Part shown: positions 1 through 29,745 of the stretch, one piece after another | Numbering within the stretch: position 1 is the first letter of the stretch | Layout: each line of letters begins with the position of its first letter | DNA from: Amphiduros pacificus | Lineage: Eukaryota; Annelida; Polychaeta; Phyllodocida; Hesionidae | Direction of reading: 5' to 3' | DNA: 64,000 nt | Assembly (NCBI GenBank): GCA_949316495.1 | Contig: OX439004.1 | Coordinates: forward strand, 30,100,904 to 30,164,903 | The notes under the pieces: generated by a model | Seen by the model: the letters and a program-made list of their open reading frames with translations, nothing else | What the model was told of the DNA's origin: nothing | Database searches by the model: none | Position numbers and translations under genes: made by a program

Positions 1-242
1 ACAAGAATAGTTCAAGTATCTGGCAAGAATAATATTCCGATTGATTAGTTCAACTTAAATGTAATTGTGTCATTGGAAGATAATGGCTATTGAATTATTC
101 ATTACCACCCAGACACTTCCCTAGAACTATGCAAAGGAACACAACATACATGTACCGTTCAAAATGAGTTACTGATAATGATTTAAACATAATCAATATC
201 ATCATGAATAGAAACACGTTTAATTTACTTGTATGAACTCAC

Positions 243-16792
<16,550 letters not shown>

Positions 16793-16842
16793 TTTGTTTT
16801 GTGTTATTGTGTCGTTGATTTATTATTATTCTTAATGTCACT

Positions 16843-16851
16843 CTTTATATA
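16843..16851 (-). promoter_or_regulatory. TATA box of the DEG/ENaC channel gene
   Basis: On the minus strand this reads TATATAAAG, about 50 bases upstream of the proposed start codon at 16792. Transcription starting 25-30 bases downstream would leave a 5' leader of about 25 bases. Seen in the sequence; promoter function is inferred. Confidence 0.5.
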
Positions 16852-16859
16852 ACGTGTGT

Positions 16860-17430
16860 CTTTAAATGACATGGAATTTCCACTTGAATTATGTACATGA
16901 TATTGTATCAATCATTGCATACTATATTGCCATTTTATAATACCATCCGATCAATGAACTTCAACCAATTGTACAATGATGCAGAAGCACTGTAGACAGG
17001 AGAGTCATGCGGACCGTGTGTCAATCTGTAGACATGGGCGCCACGCGCCTTTCTGCGCACTGCCAATCACATCCATTAGTAAACCAAGCGGAGCGTGGCA
17101 CATGCATTTGAGAAATCGTCATTAATCTCGCTCACCTGGACAACGTCAAACATTTGTTCCGTGTACATGTACATATCATGTATCTCGCCAGACCTCCTTC
17201 CTGATATACTCTCCTTTAAATCAATTCTGATCACAGTTTAAATTAGTGAATATATATCTATGTTTATATGTTTTTATTCCAGAATTAATTCTTTAATAAA
17301 TGTCTTGTTTCAGTTGCCTTGACTTATCTTAATGTCAGTAAATAGGGAATAATAATTCATATTCGGCGCTTTTCTAATGTTTGAATAGAAAAGTGTATAT
17401 AGATATATTGAATTATTAACATAAAAATGT
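16860..17430. other. Upstream region of the channel gene
   Basis: Contains the probable promoter area of the channel gene. A less AT-rich patch lies near 17000-17110. No other element recognised. Confidence 0.4.
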
Positions 17431-17529
17431 ATGTTGCTGTGCTCATCACAACTTGCTGACTATCATATCTATAACTTCGGCTTCATTCTCCTCTCTCGTA
17501 AGCTACCAATGGTATATATGCTAAACTCA

Positions 17530-18455
17530 AGCTTAGAGAAACTCCAGTCCTTATATGTACCCCCGGCACAGGAGAAACTCCAATCCTTATATGTGCCCCC
17601 AACACAGGAGCAACTACAGTCCTTATATGTACCCCCAGCACAGGAGCAACTACAGTCCTTATATGTACTCCCAACACAGGAGCAACTACAGTCCTTATAT
17701 GTACCCCCAGCACAGGAGCAACTACAGTCCTTATATGTACCCCCAGCACAGGAGCAACTACAGTCCTTATATGTACCCCCAACACAGGAGCAACTCAAGT
17801 CCTTATATGTACCCCAAACACAGGATCAACTCCAGTCCTTATATATACCCCCAACACAGGAGCAACTCCAGTCCTTATATATACCCCCAACACAGGAGCA
17901 ACTCCAGTCCTTATATGTACCCCCAGCACAGGAGCAACTACAGTCCTTATATGTACCCCCAACACAGGAGCAACTCAAGTCCTTATATGTACCCCAAACA
18001 CAGGAGCAACTACAGTCCTTATATGTACCCCAAACACAGGAGCAACTACAGTCCTTATATGTACCCCCAACACAGGAGCAACTACAGTCCTTATATGTAC
18101 CCCAAACACAGGAGCAACTACAGTCCTTATATGTACCCCCAACACAGGAGCAACTACAGTCCTTATATGTACCCCAAACACAGGAGCAACTACAGTCCTT
18201 ATATGTACCCCAAACACAGGAGCAACTACAGTCCTTATATGTACCCCCAACACAGGAGAAACTCCAGTCCTTATATGTACCCCCAGCACAGGAGCAACTC
18301 CAGTCCTTATACCCCCAGCACAGGAGCAACTACAGTCCTTATATGTACCCCCAGCACAGGAGCAACTACAGTCCTTATACCCCCAGCACAGGAGCAACTA
18401 CAGTCCTTATATGTACCCCCAGCACAGGAGCAACTACAGTCCTTATACCCCCGTG
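17530..18455. repeat. 36-bp minisatellite
   Basis: About 25 copies of a 36-base unit containing GGAGCAACTACAGTCCTTAT, followed by ATGTACCCCCAACACA. The last units are alternately shortened by loss of the ATGTAC segment. The 36-base period keeps frames open: plus-strand QEQLQSLYVPPT and minus-strand CSCVGGTYKDCS. These are treated as by-products, since frames are open on both strands and the sequence is low in complexity. Confidence 0.95.
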
Positions 18456-18483
18456 CAAAATGATGGTAGCAGTCTATCATTGA

Positions 18484-19535
18484 CAGTTACATTTGACTTA
18501 TTGGGCACGGAATAAATGGTCACTTATTTATTACATATTTTTCTATCAATTAAATGGTACATAGAGTAGTCCTCCAAATATTGGTTTGCGAATTAATAAA
18601 GGACTTTAGATAGTTCAACTTAAAAAAGACATGCTCTTTTACGTTTTCTTTTCCAAAGACCATCAAAACGATATTTTCCAGTTCAAAGAACTAGTGCGGG
18701 AGATGATACTTTGTCATCTGGATATATAAATAAATGAATAAAAAAACATTTAAAAGCAAAAGTCTCAAATAATTGCAGCTCCGCCAAAATCCAATGCACA
18801 ATTTACATTCAAATCGGCGAAATAAACAATATAGTATTGATCCGTGTGTCTTCATGGTATTGATCATTTATTTCACTTCTTGAAATCATCATTTGCAGTA
18901 ACTGCCAATAACATGGAGAGAGTTTCTATCCTAATTTATCATTTAAGCTTACAATTGATCATGAATGGCATCACAAGACATCTTATCAAAATACAATAAA
19001 AAAACTTTAATTAAAAGTATATTAACTATATTAATGACCATTAATTAAAATAATCGGCCTTCTGACGTTGCACTTTTCAATATTATACCCACTGATATAT
19101 CTGCTGAAAAGAGTCAACGTTCAAATTAGTCACACAAATTATGTTATGTTATGTAAAAAATAGAAACTACTAGAACAGTTTTCTTTTATATTTGTATTGT
19201 TAGAGACTATCTCTTGAAGATCACCTGACCAGGCATAACCTAATCATATATAATTAATGATAAAAATAGAAATAAAAATTAACTCCTGAAAGAGTGACTT
19301 TTAAATAAGTTCAAAAATGTTTAGGTTGATTTCGAAGCCGTGAGCCGAGATCTGGAACAAGAATGGCTCACTTGCAAAGCTTGCCACCTCGCTAGATTGT
19401 TTGCTCTGGGAAAACCATTAAAAAAATAACTCAAACTCAAATATATGTGAAAGATGTAAAAACATGAGGCTATTTCGTGGCATCTTTTTCGTTTTTCTGT
19501 AACACAATAATCACTGGAATAAACAATACACTTAA
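18484..19535. other. Intergenic, nothing recognised
   Basis: AT-rich sequence with no supported gene, RNA or repeat. Confidence 0.5.
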
Positions 19536-19539
19536 GGGT

Positions 19540-19798
19540 TTGGACTGTTGCTCAGCTGGTAATACATCTGTTTCTCGTGCTTAAGGTCTGGGGCTCAAAT
19601 CCTGACTGGGAATAGTGTTTCGGTCATGCTGCATGATCGAGAAAAGTGGAATTCTGCATTTGAGTTGTTCTCACTCTTTGTTCTCACTTTTTGAAAAGAG
19701 CAGGGCATTGAGTCTTGGTGACTCACTTCTGTCTGATCTGATACAGCAAAAGCAGAACTGGAAAGGTTGTTCATACAAACAAATCAAATAAATAATAC
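19540..19798 (+). mobile_element. tRNA-derived SINE, family 2 (single copy here)
   Basis: The head resembles a tRNA: an A-box-like TTGCTCAGCTGGTAATAC and a B-box-like GGCTCAAATCC, with a tRNA-like spacing. The body ends in AAACAAATCAAATAAATAATA. The B box departs from GGTTCGAATCC, so the copy is probably old. Its sequence differs from the SINE family at 58502. Confidence 0.55.
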
Positions 19799-19799
19799 A

Positions 19800-20520
19800 A
19801 TCTAACTTTCCTAAGCAATTGTTGCTATTGTGATGCAGTTTCCATTAAACCACGCACCACAGAGAAGTGCTATTAATAAAATATGAATCTTACAGCCTCT
19901 CAAAACAAAATGATTGTTTGAAAAATATTAAAATATAGAAAGCCGTATCGCTCTTAAAACCTTAAAAGGACCACGTAATTTGAAGATTTGAAAATAAAAA
20001 CTTGATTAAGTTTTATAATTATCAAATCCGATTTGTGGTTCTTTGGGACATTTTGAATTAAATTTTCACTATATTCGCATATTAAAGTAGATATTGTTTG
20101 TTTGCTTCACACTCAGGGGTGACAAGTAAATCGAAATTTTCTAGTCTTGTTCTGATGCCAAGCGTATCACTTTTTTCAAAGTATAAATTAATTAATAATG
20201 CAAAGACAAATATGTGCTTTATTAAAAGACATTCTTCAAAGAGTCATTGTCCTGTCTAAACAATATTTTTCAAGGCTACAATGGACTTCAACCAAAGACA
20301 ACACTGTTTTATTATGCTAATAATTATATTATTATAAGTCACAAAATCAAAAGGAGTAACGTGGTGAAATAGAGATACGAAGCAGTAAAAGATTCTCTGT
20401 CTTTTTAGGCAATTCTATGGATTTTATATTAGGATCTGCAATTTCATTGTCACCCTTTCCGTGTATGCTATCTTATAAATGTTTAACTGAATGCAACACA
20501 GTATGGTCATGTATGAATCT
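19800..20520. other. Intergenic, nothing recognised
   Basis: AT-rich sequence without a supported feature. Confidence 0.5.
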
Positions 20521-20536
20521 TATCGAAATCCTTAAT

Positions 20537-21495
20537 ATTGTTGACTGTGTTTATATCATACTATGGGGCACCACAGAATACACTTAAAGCATGACTACTG
20601 TTGACTATGTTTATATCATACTATGGGGCACCACAGAATGCACTTAAAGCATGACTACTGTTGACTGTGTTTATATCACACTATGGGGCACCACAGAATG
20701 CACTTAAATCATGACTACTGTTGACTGTGTTTATATCATACTATGGGGCACCACAGAATACACTTAAAGCATGACTACTGTTGACTGTGTTTATATCATA
20801 CTATGGGGCACCACAGAATACACTTAAAGCATGACTACTGTTGACTGTGTTTTTATCATACTATGGGGCACCACAGAATACACTTAAAGCATGACTACTG
20901 TTGACTATGTTTATATCATACTATGGGGCACCACAGAATGCACTTAAAGCATGACTACTGTTGACTGTGTTTATATCACACTATGGGGCACCACAGAATG
21001 CACTTAAATCATGACTACTGTTGACTGTGTTTATATCATACTATGGGGCACCACAGAATACACTTAAAGCATGACTACTGTTGACTGTGTTTATATCATA
21101 CTATGGGGCACCACAGAATACACTTAAAGCATGACTACTGTTGACTGTGTTTATATCATACTATGGGGCACCACAGAATACACTTAAAGCATGACTACTG
21201 TTGACTATGTTTATATCATACTATGGGGAACCACAGAATACACTTAAAGCATGACTACTGTTGACTGTGTTTATATCATACTATGGGGCACCACAGAATA
21301 CACTTAAAGCATGACTACTGTTGACTGTGTTTATATCATACTATGGGGCACCACAGAATACACTTAAAGCATGACTACTGTTGACTGTGTTTATATCATA
21401 CTATGGGGCACCACAGAATACACTTAAAGCATGACTACTGTTGACTGTGTTTATATCATACTATGGGGCACCACAGAATACACTTAAAGCATGAC
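20537..21495. repeat. 60-bp tandem repeat with 300-bp higher-order period
   Basis: Sixteen nearly identical 60-base units containing GTTTATATCATACTATGGGG. Variants GACTATG (20604, 20904, 21204), ATCACACT (20677, 20977) and CTTAAATC (20703, 21003) each recur every 300 bases, so blocks of five units were duplicated. Very low divergence implies recent or homogenised growth. Confidence 0.97.
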
Positions 21496-21499
21496 AGTC

Positions 21500-22585
21500 A
21501 CTGAGCACATTTTCCATATCAAGTATTCATTGCAATTTAAAATAACAGATAGCATGCATTTACCATTAGCAAAACACTCATCATAACAATATGAAAGAAC
21601 TATTGTACTTTTTTAGAAATTAGTTGGGTTGATGTGCTAATTGATGTGTGATATTTCCATTTGCGTCACAGACTATAACACTGTACATGTCTCCAAGCAC
21701 AAGTGTCTCTGAGTGATGCCCGCCTACCTGCACTCTCCTCGAAATGAAAACTTCTATATATGTATATCTCCATATATCCTTGTATATCTTATATTTACTC
21801 AAAGTTGATTAAAATGACAAAATATAGATGCATCATCCTAAACCAAAGAGTAATAAAAAGTAGCTTAAAAACTGTAGCAAATTCGATTTCGGCCATTTTC
21901 ATTGCTTTTATATTATATATTACATTTACCACCATCTCCAACACTTTTGTTCACCAATATTCAATTTCACCTGTAAATGTCTGGCCCAATCTTAATAGGA
22001 ACTAGGAACTAGGAACTAGGAAATCATTTTATTCAGATACATATCTTATATACATTTGATCAAGTATTTATTATATATGTTTCAACAAAAAGACTAGATC
22101 ATTAATATATGTCAAGGAGACCCTCACAAAGTCTTATTTTTCTCAAGTTTAAGGTTCGGGTCTATCTAAATATATATTTTTTTCAAATGGATCACTTTAT
22201 AATAAGTGGGATAACTGTCTGGAGGAAATGATCTAGTTCATTTGTCATGGAGCGGTGCAGTGAAGTGCAAAGTTGTTTTTTTTTCTATAAGAGAGAAATA
22301 ACAATGAAAATAACAATGATGACAGTAATAATTTAAACACATATTGTTATTTGTTGTAGGTTTCCACTCATTTTGGGAAAGTTTAGCATTTATTCCAAGA
22401 GGATATGATCTGAATCGTATTTAGGTGTTAAGATTAAGCAAGGCATTATGAGACACTATCAAATGAAATAACAGGATTTATCTTCAAATGCATACATTTA
22501 TGTAGAGAATGAGATACAGTATATTATTACAAGGCATATTTAGGTTACTTTCTGATATGTGAATTGATTAGATTTACTTCAGTTT
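21500..22585. other. Intergenic, short AGGAACTA repeat only
   Basis: Contains three to four copies of AGGAACTA near 21998-22022; nothing else recognised. Confidence 0.5.
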
Positions 22586-22589
22586 TACT

Positions 22590-25330
22590 GTGATTACTTT
22601 GAGCATATAAAACAGTTTACAATTTCAAAGTTTATCTTATAGGTTTCTAGAATACTATTTTTCACATAGAGAGAGAAACCATGAAGGCTGTGTGTATGGA
22701 CTTTCTGTAGAACACATTGAGCACAACTATTTACAGTATTAGGGATGTTGTATCTGATACATTTTTGTGCATACTTATGTTTGGTTTTAGGCTGATGAAT
22801 TTTGGTTTGAGATCTGGTCGCATAATTATGAATTTCATGATTCTGAGTAAAAGGCATCTGTTGTAAGTAGTGTGGTAGCCTATCGTTTTTGTATTTAGCT
22901 CTTTCAGTTTCAATAGGTCTTGAACTAGTAAATTAAAAATTTTGAATATGGGTTCTGTATGAGCATTATATTTGCTCACACTTATGATTCTGATAAATTT
23001 TTTTGGTAATTTAGAAATGCGTTCACATTGATAGCCCCAGGCTAGTATTCCTTAATTTAAATGCGAGAGTACCAAGGAACTATAAATTTGAAGTTTATTC
23101 AAGATGCCCATTACTCTGGATATTTTATTTGCAATTTATTTACGTGATCTTTCCAAGTTAAAGTTTCATTAATTATTAGGTCAAGAAAGTGAAAAAACAC
23201 ATACTCTCTCAATATGTGTGTTGTCTATTTCTAAATTTAGACCATTTACATTTCTTTTCCTTTTTGTGTGGAAAATCATACATTTGGTTTTTGGAATATT
23301 TAGAGATAATTTGTTCAATCTGAGCCAATAATTTATATTTGATAATTCTGTATTGTATTAATAGTCATGTTCACATCTGTGTTCTCTCCATGGCTTACAA
23401 CCACTTTGATAGTTGTGTTGAGTGTGGTATCATCAGTAAAAATTATAAACTAAAACAGATTACTGGAATATGCTATATCATTCATATAAATAATAAATAA
23501 TAAAGGGCCGAGTATGGACCCTTGTGGTACACAGATGTCATGTTTGATTTAGTTCATTCAACTTCAACAAATTGTTTGCGCCCAGACAGATAGCTTTCCA
23601 TGATATTTAAAGAGTTGTCTTTAAGACCATAATATTCTAATTTTGTTAATAAAAGCTTTTGATAAATCGATATCAAGAAATATGTTTATTGGAATGTCTC
23701 CATTGTCCATTTCCATTAGTACTCGGTCAATAACTTCAAGACATGCAAATTCAGTGTTATGTTCATTTTTGAATCCATATTGGCCATCAAAGAATAGTTT
23801 TTTTCTCTTTGAAAAATGCATACAATTGTATATTAATGACTTTTTCAAATACTTTTGAAATAGCTGGTAATAACGAAATAGGTCTGTAATTTGTGAAAAT
23901 ATTATCTTCATCCTTCTTATAAATTGGGCGTATTTTGGTAATTTTTAATTTTGTCTGGGAATATTCCATTTGACAACATTTGGATAATTATTAGTGTAAG
24001 TGGTTTTGTAATGAGAGATGTAACTGCTTTCAAAAGTTTCATAGACAGACCATCAACACCAAAGCTAGTTTTGGGAGTAATTTTGTTTAGAATTGAGGTT
24101 ATATCATCCTCTACTATTAGTTGGAAATTGAAAATATGGTTCAATTTAGGTTTCAAAAAATCTGTGAATGATTTACCAATAGGTGCTGTAATTTTTTTGG
24201 CAAGATTTGGGCCAATATTTGTAAAGAAATCATTGAATTTTTCTGCAATTACCAATTTGTCATGAATTTCACTTTCACCATCTTTAAACATTTTGGGGAA
24301 TTGTTTTTTCTTTTTAGTTCTATTCAAGATGTTGTTTATGGTTTTCCATGTGCCTGTTATATCATTTTTTATTTTTTCAAACATAGAACTGTAGTATATA
24401 TGTTTTGAGCGATTCTAATTGAGCTTGCTAAAATGTTGTTATAGGTTTTTAAATTCAATTTGTAAAATTGCATATTCTGGACTTTCGGGGGTTGTTGTTT
24501 TCATTTTTTTATAAAGTTTGTCACGATGTGCTATATATTTTAGTATGCCCTGGGTTATCCAATCAGACCTTTTGGGTTTGTATTTATTAAAATGGATATA
24601 TTTTTCAGGCATACAAGTTTCTTTTGCCTTGAGAATCATGTTGTCCAGGATGTTATAATTTATATTTGGGTCACAATTCAAATTGGCATTTAGAGGCCTT
24701 TCTTGTAGCGAAAGTGGAATTGGTTCTCCAAATTTCTGTATGGTATCTTGGTTATATTTGCATATCCTTACAAATGTTGGCTTTGAGGCATATTGTGGGG
24801 AAATATCATGGAATACAGTGAAGCATGGCTGATGATCTGATATTTTGTTTGTGAGAATACCTCAGAAAATTTGCACAGAATATTATCTATCAAAGTACCA
24901 TTTCTTTCACTAAAGTGTGAAGGAAGTGTAATTTTTAAATAATAGCTATGGTTTGTCACTGATTGCAGTTTTTCCATTTAATTTAGTAAATTTATGTTGT
25001 AGTCACATGCAAGAGCAATATCCTTTTTTGATCTTCCTACATTTTCCAAAATGGGTGCTAACTCTCTAGTAAATTGTTCAAAATTCTCATTTACATTATT
25101 TGGTGGCCTATATATATTTCCAATCTGCAGTGGCTTGGTTAGTTGCTCTCCCTTTTTCACTTCAATTACTAAGCCTTCCTATATATTCAGTTGCATAATG
25201 GAGATTGGCCATTGTTTCAATTTCATACTAGGGCGAGTGCTTAATGCATCTTGGTTGATTAGTTTAATCTTCATCAAGCTAGATGACATTTGTAAGGGAA
25301 TTTACTTCCAAGCCACCACTATATTTTAGA
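22590..25330 (-). mobile_element. LINE retrotransposon, 5'-truncated and decayed
   Basis: In minus-strand order: the endonuclease end (IGNIYRPPNN near 25110, CDYNINLLN near 24990, SERNGTLIDNILCKF near 24900); the linker (WITQGILKYIAHRDKLYKKM near 24550, TWKTINNILNRTKKKKQFPK near 24340, FGVDGLSMKLL near 24040); the reverse transcriptase (IRPIYKKDEDNIFTNYRPIS near 23930, QYGFKNEHNTE near 23780, FLDIDLSKAF near 23670); and the C-terminal part (SKYNAHTEPIFKIFNLL near 22950). Reading-frame breaks are frequent and the N-terminus is missing. This is a non-LTR element with an APE-type endonuclease, in the Jockey/CR1/L2 group; the exact clade needs a tree. Confidence 0.85.
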
Positions 25331-25965
25331 AATTCATCATTAGAATTTATTCTACCCATGTCATGTGATTACACAGAAATCACATTATATGCATATTCAT
25401 TCTAGCATTGTGATTTACCATCTCCATGAGCAAGGGTAATTGCCAAAATATCTGAGGTTGCATATTTGATGTTTCAATATATGATGGTTGAATGTGAATG
25501 CCTAAATTGTGATGAAATATTTACCATTACTGGTAGTTTGATTGGTTTATTGTCTGATTTATAAATTGCACAAAGGTAGTAATTACTATGATATTCAGAA
25601 GTGGAGATGCTTGGTACATTATTCAATACAACCAATTTACCTATACATGCATAACATTCCATGGGTACTGGGTTATGCATAAATATATGAATAGTTATGA
25701 ATATGAAACTTGAAAAGCTTTGCTTATTTGAGAAGTGTAAAGTAACATCATATTTGAAAGGCATATAACACTAGTGTTTGAAAGGGTGCAGAAGATATTT
25801 TAATAAGATATTAAGATAATAAGGACTGGCTTCTACAATCTCAGTTGACAAAAGAACAGTTTTCAGATGTGGGTTTGTGTGACTTTGGCAGTGTTTGCTT
25901 TTTCCATCACTTCAAGGGCTTGGCCTTGATTCCATCTTCCACTGGTCGAAATTCACTGGTGGAAA

Positions 25966-26175
25966 TGATAATAATTAATATTTGTATAGCGCTATTCCAG
26001 ACTATGTTTGCCCATGGCGCTTTTGTAGATAATGTTTCCTATACAGATACCGCAAATATTTAATTGAGTCTTGTAGCTACTAATTGTTTTACAATTCTTT
26101 TACTTCTGTGGGCAGGGCATTCCAAATCGTTGGCGCATACACTGCAAAAGTCCTGTCCCCATAAGAAATGCCTGG
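25966..26175 (-). mobile_element. 3' end of a CR1/L2-like LINE
   Basis: Minus-strand translation gives YGDRTFAVYAPTIWNALPTE, the conserved end of the LINE polyprotein. A typical tail follows, with AATAGCGCTATACAAATATT and an ATTATTATC end at about 25966. It is a different copy from the fragment at 14290-16060. Confidence 0.7.
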
Positions 26176-26506
26176 ATCTATAGCTATAGGTAATTGTTAG
26201 CATGTTTAGAGAACATTCCTTCTAAAGCCGAACTTGTTCAATCATGACTAAATTATGGACTAAATTATGTTTAATTATGATTCTGATAAAAAGTACAAAC
26301 TGCCGATTGCGGGTCGCCATACTGCCCCATTGAAAACAACACACCGGAACTGCACAATTTTAATCAGAAGTGCACAAAAAACTCTCTAAAATCTTATCAT
26401 TAAAAAAACAAGATGGAAACCCGTGATCGCACTAATAATCTATAACATTATATGTGAATGCAGTAATGCAAATGGTTTACGTCACAAAACATGTTTAAAT
26501 ATATTA

Positions 26507-26965
26507 GTGTTCTCCAATCACTAATCGGCAAAGCCCAGATAGGTGATCTAGAGGGGTTAGTTAGTCGAACGTCCAAGGTTTCTACCAATTTCAACCAAAG
26601 AAAAGTTTGATGGAGTTGATTGAGCTCTAGTGAAGTAAAATATCGCCAGCTGCAAAAACTGCGGTAAACCAGTTTAAATGTCCAAATTGAACCCGGTTTA
26701 ATGGCAGTTGAAACGGGTTTGACTCAGTTTTTGCAGCTGGCGACTATTATCAAGTATTTATATTTTCTTTATTTAATGCTACCCAAAGAATATTCAAGCT
26801 TTTTTGGGAGATTTTAGATATAACCATACGTAAAATATGAATTATCACTTAAACAGTTGGGTATTTAAAAAATCACATCTTAACGAGATTATACAGGAAA
26901 AGCAATAATCTCAGACCTCTCCAGATCACCTATCTGGACTTTGCCGATTAGTGATTGAAGAACAC
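26507..26965 (-). mobile_element. MITE-like DNA transposon, copy 2 (GTGTTCTCC ends)
   Basis: Reverse-orientation homologue of the element at 3491-3945 along its whole length, again bordered by TA. The internal palindrome is 26644-26742 and has exactly the same length (99 bases) as in copy 1, so the two parts moved as one unit. Confidence 0.85.
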
Positions 26966-26969
26966 TATA

Positions 26970-27720
26970 AAATATATGTTTGTTCCAAAAATGTCATTTA
27001 TCAAAAACCTAATATCAAAAGAACTTCACCTTCGTTCTAAAATGCATGACAAAAGGCAAGAGTTTATCGTGGACATGAGAAGAACTGCGCTATTAGGTCT
27101 ACCATTTGGAAGAAATATCCTAACACCACACTGTGCAATCTGAATATTTATGACAGATCCAGACAGTAAAGGAACCCAATATTTTTAGATTTCGTGGATG
27201 CCATTATTGAAACCTTACAACGTTGCATTTTCTGTCAAGTTTTTGCCCAGAAACAAATTATTTACAAGCCAAAATGTCATTCGAAAGTAAAAATTTGAAT
27301 ATGTGATTTTCATGTATCCTATCTTGGCAAGATGCAACACAAGTATTGAGCAAAGTACCGTATTCTGTGAACTTTTACATAATGAAGCTATACCACATAA
27401 TCAGGTGAAACCGGTGGTAACAAAAACATTTTCAACATTCTTTGTCGATATATGTTTCATCGATAAAAAACAAATTAAAATAAATCTGGGTATTCAAAGG
27501 TGCGTTTCTAGAATTTGCTTAGAGAGCTTCAGTTAGTTTAGGTGAACTTTTCTCCCTTTACTTTATATCAATGATGTGCAAATGACATTTGATGATGCCA
27601 AATATGTGCCATTAACCTCTAATCGGTGCATTCAATATAAAGTCAGTCATGCATATGTGTCAAATAGGATGCTTACCAATCAGAACAGGACCTCTGCCAT
27701 TACAACAGAGGCACTCTGCA
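26970..27720. other. Intergenic, nothing recognised
   Basis: No feature supported on either strand. Confidence 0.5.
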
Positions 27721-27721
27721 A

Positions 27722-28735
27722 CTGGTGTAACTACTGGTGTTCATACTAACAGCCATTATGCAACTGGTGGAACTACTCTGTTCATATTAACAGCCATTAT
27801 GCAACTGGTGGAACTACTCTGTTCATATTAACAGCCATTATGCAACTGGTGGAACTACTCTGTTCATATAAACAGCCATTATGCAACTGGTGTAACTACT
27901 CTGTTCATATTAACAGCCATTATGCAAATGGTGGAATTATTCTGTTCATATTAACAGCCATTATGCAACTGGTGGAACTACTCTGTTCATATAAACAGCC
28001 ATTATGCAACTGGTGTAACTACTCTGTTCATATTAACAGCCATTATGCAACTGGTGTAACTACTCTGTTCATATTAACAGCCATTATGCAACTGGTGTAA
28101 CTACTCTGTTCATATTAACAGCCATTATGCAACTGGTGTAACTACTCTGTTCATATTAACAGCCATTATGCAAATGGTGGAATTATTCTGTTCATATTAA
28201 CAGCCATTATGCAACTGGTGGAACTACTCTGTTCATATAAACAGCCATTATGCAACTGGTGTAACTACTCTGTTCATATTAACAGCCATTATGCAACTGG
28301 TGTAACTACTCTGTTCATATTAACAGCCATTATGCAAATGGTGGAATTATTCTGTTCATATTAACAGCCATTATGCAACTGGTGGAACTACTCTGTTCAT
28401 ATAAACAGCCATTATGCAACTGGTGTAACTACTCTGTTCATATTAACAGCCATTATGCAACTGGTGGAACTACTCTGTTCATATAAACAGCCATTATGCA
28501 ACTGGTGGAACTACTCTGTTCATATAAACAGCCATTATGCAACTGGTGGAACTACTCTGTTCATATTAACAGCCATTATGCAACTGGTGGAACTACTCTG
28601 TTCATATAAACAGCCATTTTTTTTTATGCAACTGGTGTAACTACTCTGTTCATATTAACAGCCATCATGCAACTGGTGGAACTACTCTGTTCATATTAAC
28701 AGCCATTATGCAAATGGTGGAATTATTCTGTTCAG
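27722..28735. repeat. 41-bp minisatellite
   Basis: About 24 copies of a 41-base unit containing ACTCTGTTCATATTAACAGC then CATTATGCAACTGGTGGA. The variant CAAATGGTGGAATTATT occurs at 27925, 28171, 28335 and 28711, at whole-unit spacings of 6, 4 and 9 units. The last spacing is 7 bases longer because of a T-run insertion near 28620. Confidence 0.95.
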
Positions 28736-28909
28736 ATTTACTTAATTTCCATTCATTTTGCTGGAATTTCGCCTTATATATATCATCAGAGCAGGTGTGT
28801 GATTATCCTCATGTATATATTAGAAATTATTATTCAGGACCAACTACCTGTTTTATTGACGAATTGCTTCATGCTCTAACAGACTTTTCTTTTAATATAT
28901 CTTTATAGA

Positions 28910-29280
28910 GATTTGCTTAAGGTTTTAATAGGTAAGATATATTGACATTTAAAAAAAAATAAACATTACTTAGCATTCTTACTACTGATTACCCAGCAGG
29001 TGATGTGAAAATAAAAAGACATTAGCTCTGCTTTAGATCAAGTTATTGTTTTCACAGTATTGGACTTATAGCAGTAGACTTGTGAAGATTATCAGTTTTT
29101 GAGAAGTTGGATTACATGTATGTGGCATAGTAAATGCACAGCATTTGCCACGTCTCAGATATCAAAATCACAATATCCCTTGTTGGCCAGCAGAATTTGA
29201 AAGCATTGTTGTCTTTATCAATATTCTTAGTGGCATTATAAAAATACTATTCACTATTTTCATGATGTTTATTTGAGCTT
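28910..29280. other. Intergenic region downstream of ACADM
   Basis: On the minus strand an AATAAA at 29273-29268, about 470 bases past the ACADM stop, is a possible polyadenylation signal. Nothing else recognised. Confidence 0.35.
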
Positions 29281-29281
29281 T

Positions 29282-29450
29282 TAGTATAAAATAATGTCTG
29301 TATACATAAATCACTTTTACAATGTTTCTTTTAATCACCACAATTCATCCTGCTCCAATACTTTAGTATAAAACAATGTCTGTATACATAAATTACTTTT
29401 ACAATTTTCCTTGTAACAACTACTACAATTCATCCTGTTCCAATACTTAT
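29282..29450. repeat. 82-bp tandem duplication
   Basis: Two diverged copies starting with TAGTATAAAA at 29282 and 29364, in or beyond the ACADM 3' untranslated region. Confidence 0.8.
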
Positions 29451-29745
29451 AGTGAGGAATGTAAGCTTTGGTCCATACCCAGCCATATTGGCCAAGGCAA
29501 TGCAATATATTAAGGTGCATATACAAAGTTTAAGGCATATTCAAAATTTTGTATTTATGTGAATTGCACTGGAACCTGAGATTAACTGAGACCAGATATG
29601 TAATTACACTGTCTTTTTATAAATGATTTCTGCATCTTTTCTGAGCATTATTAAATCAGGGTCTATGATCACATGGGAACACATGACAGATTTTATCCCA
29701 AAAAAAAAAAAAGTTCCTGTTTGGATGGGCAGTATTATTTCCTTA

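Noticed and set aside
17431-18483. A 350-codon frame of QEQLQSLYVPPT repeats resembling a structural protein
   Set aside because: Open frames also exist in other frames and on the other strand because the period is 36; the ends do not look like real protein and no splice or promoter context was found.
20537-21495. Regular 60-base repeats considered as a CRISPR array
   Set aside because: Units are contiguous without unique spacers, and the genome is clearly animal.
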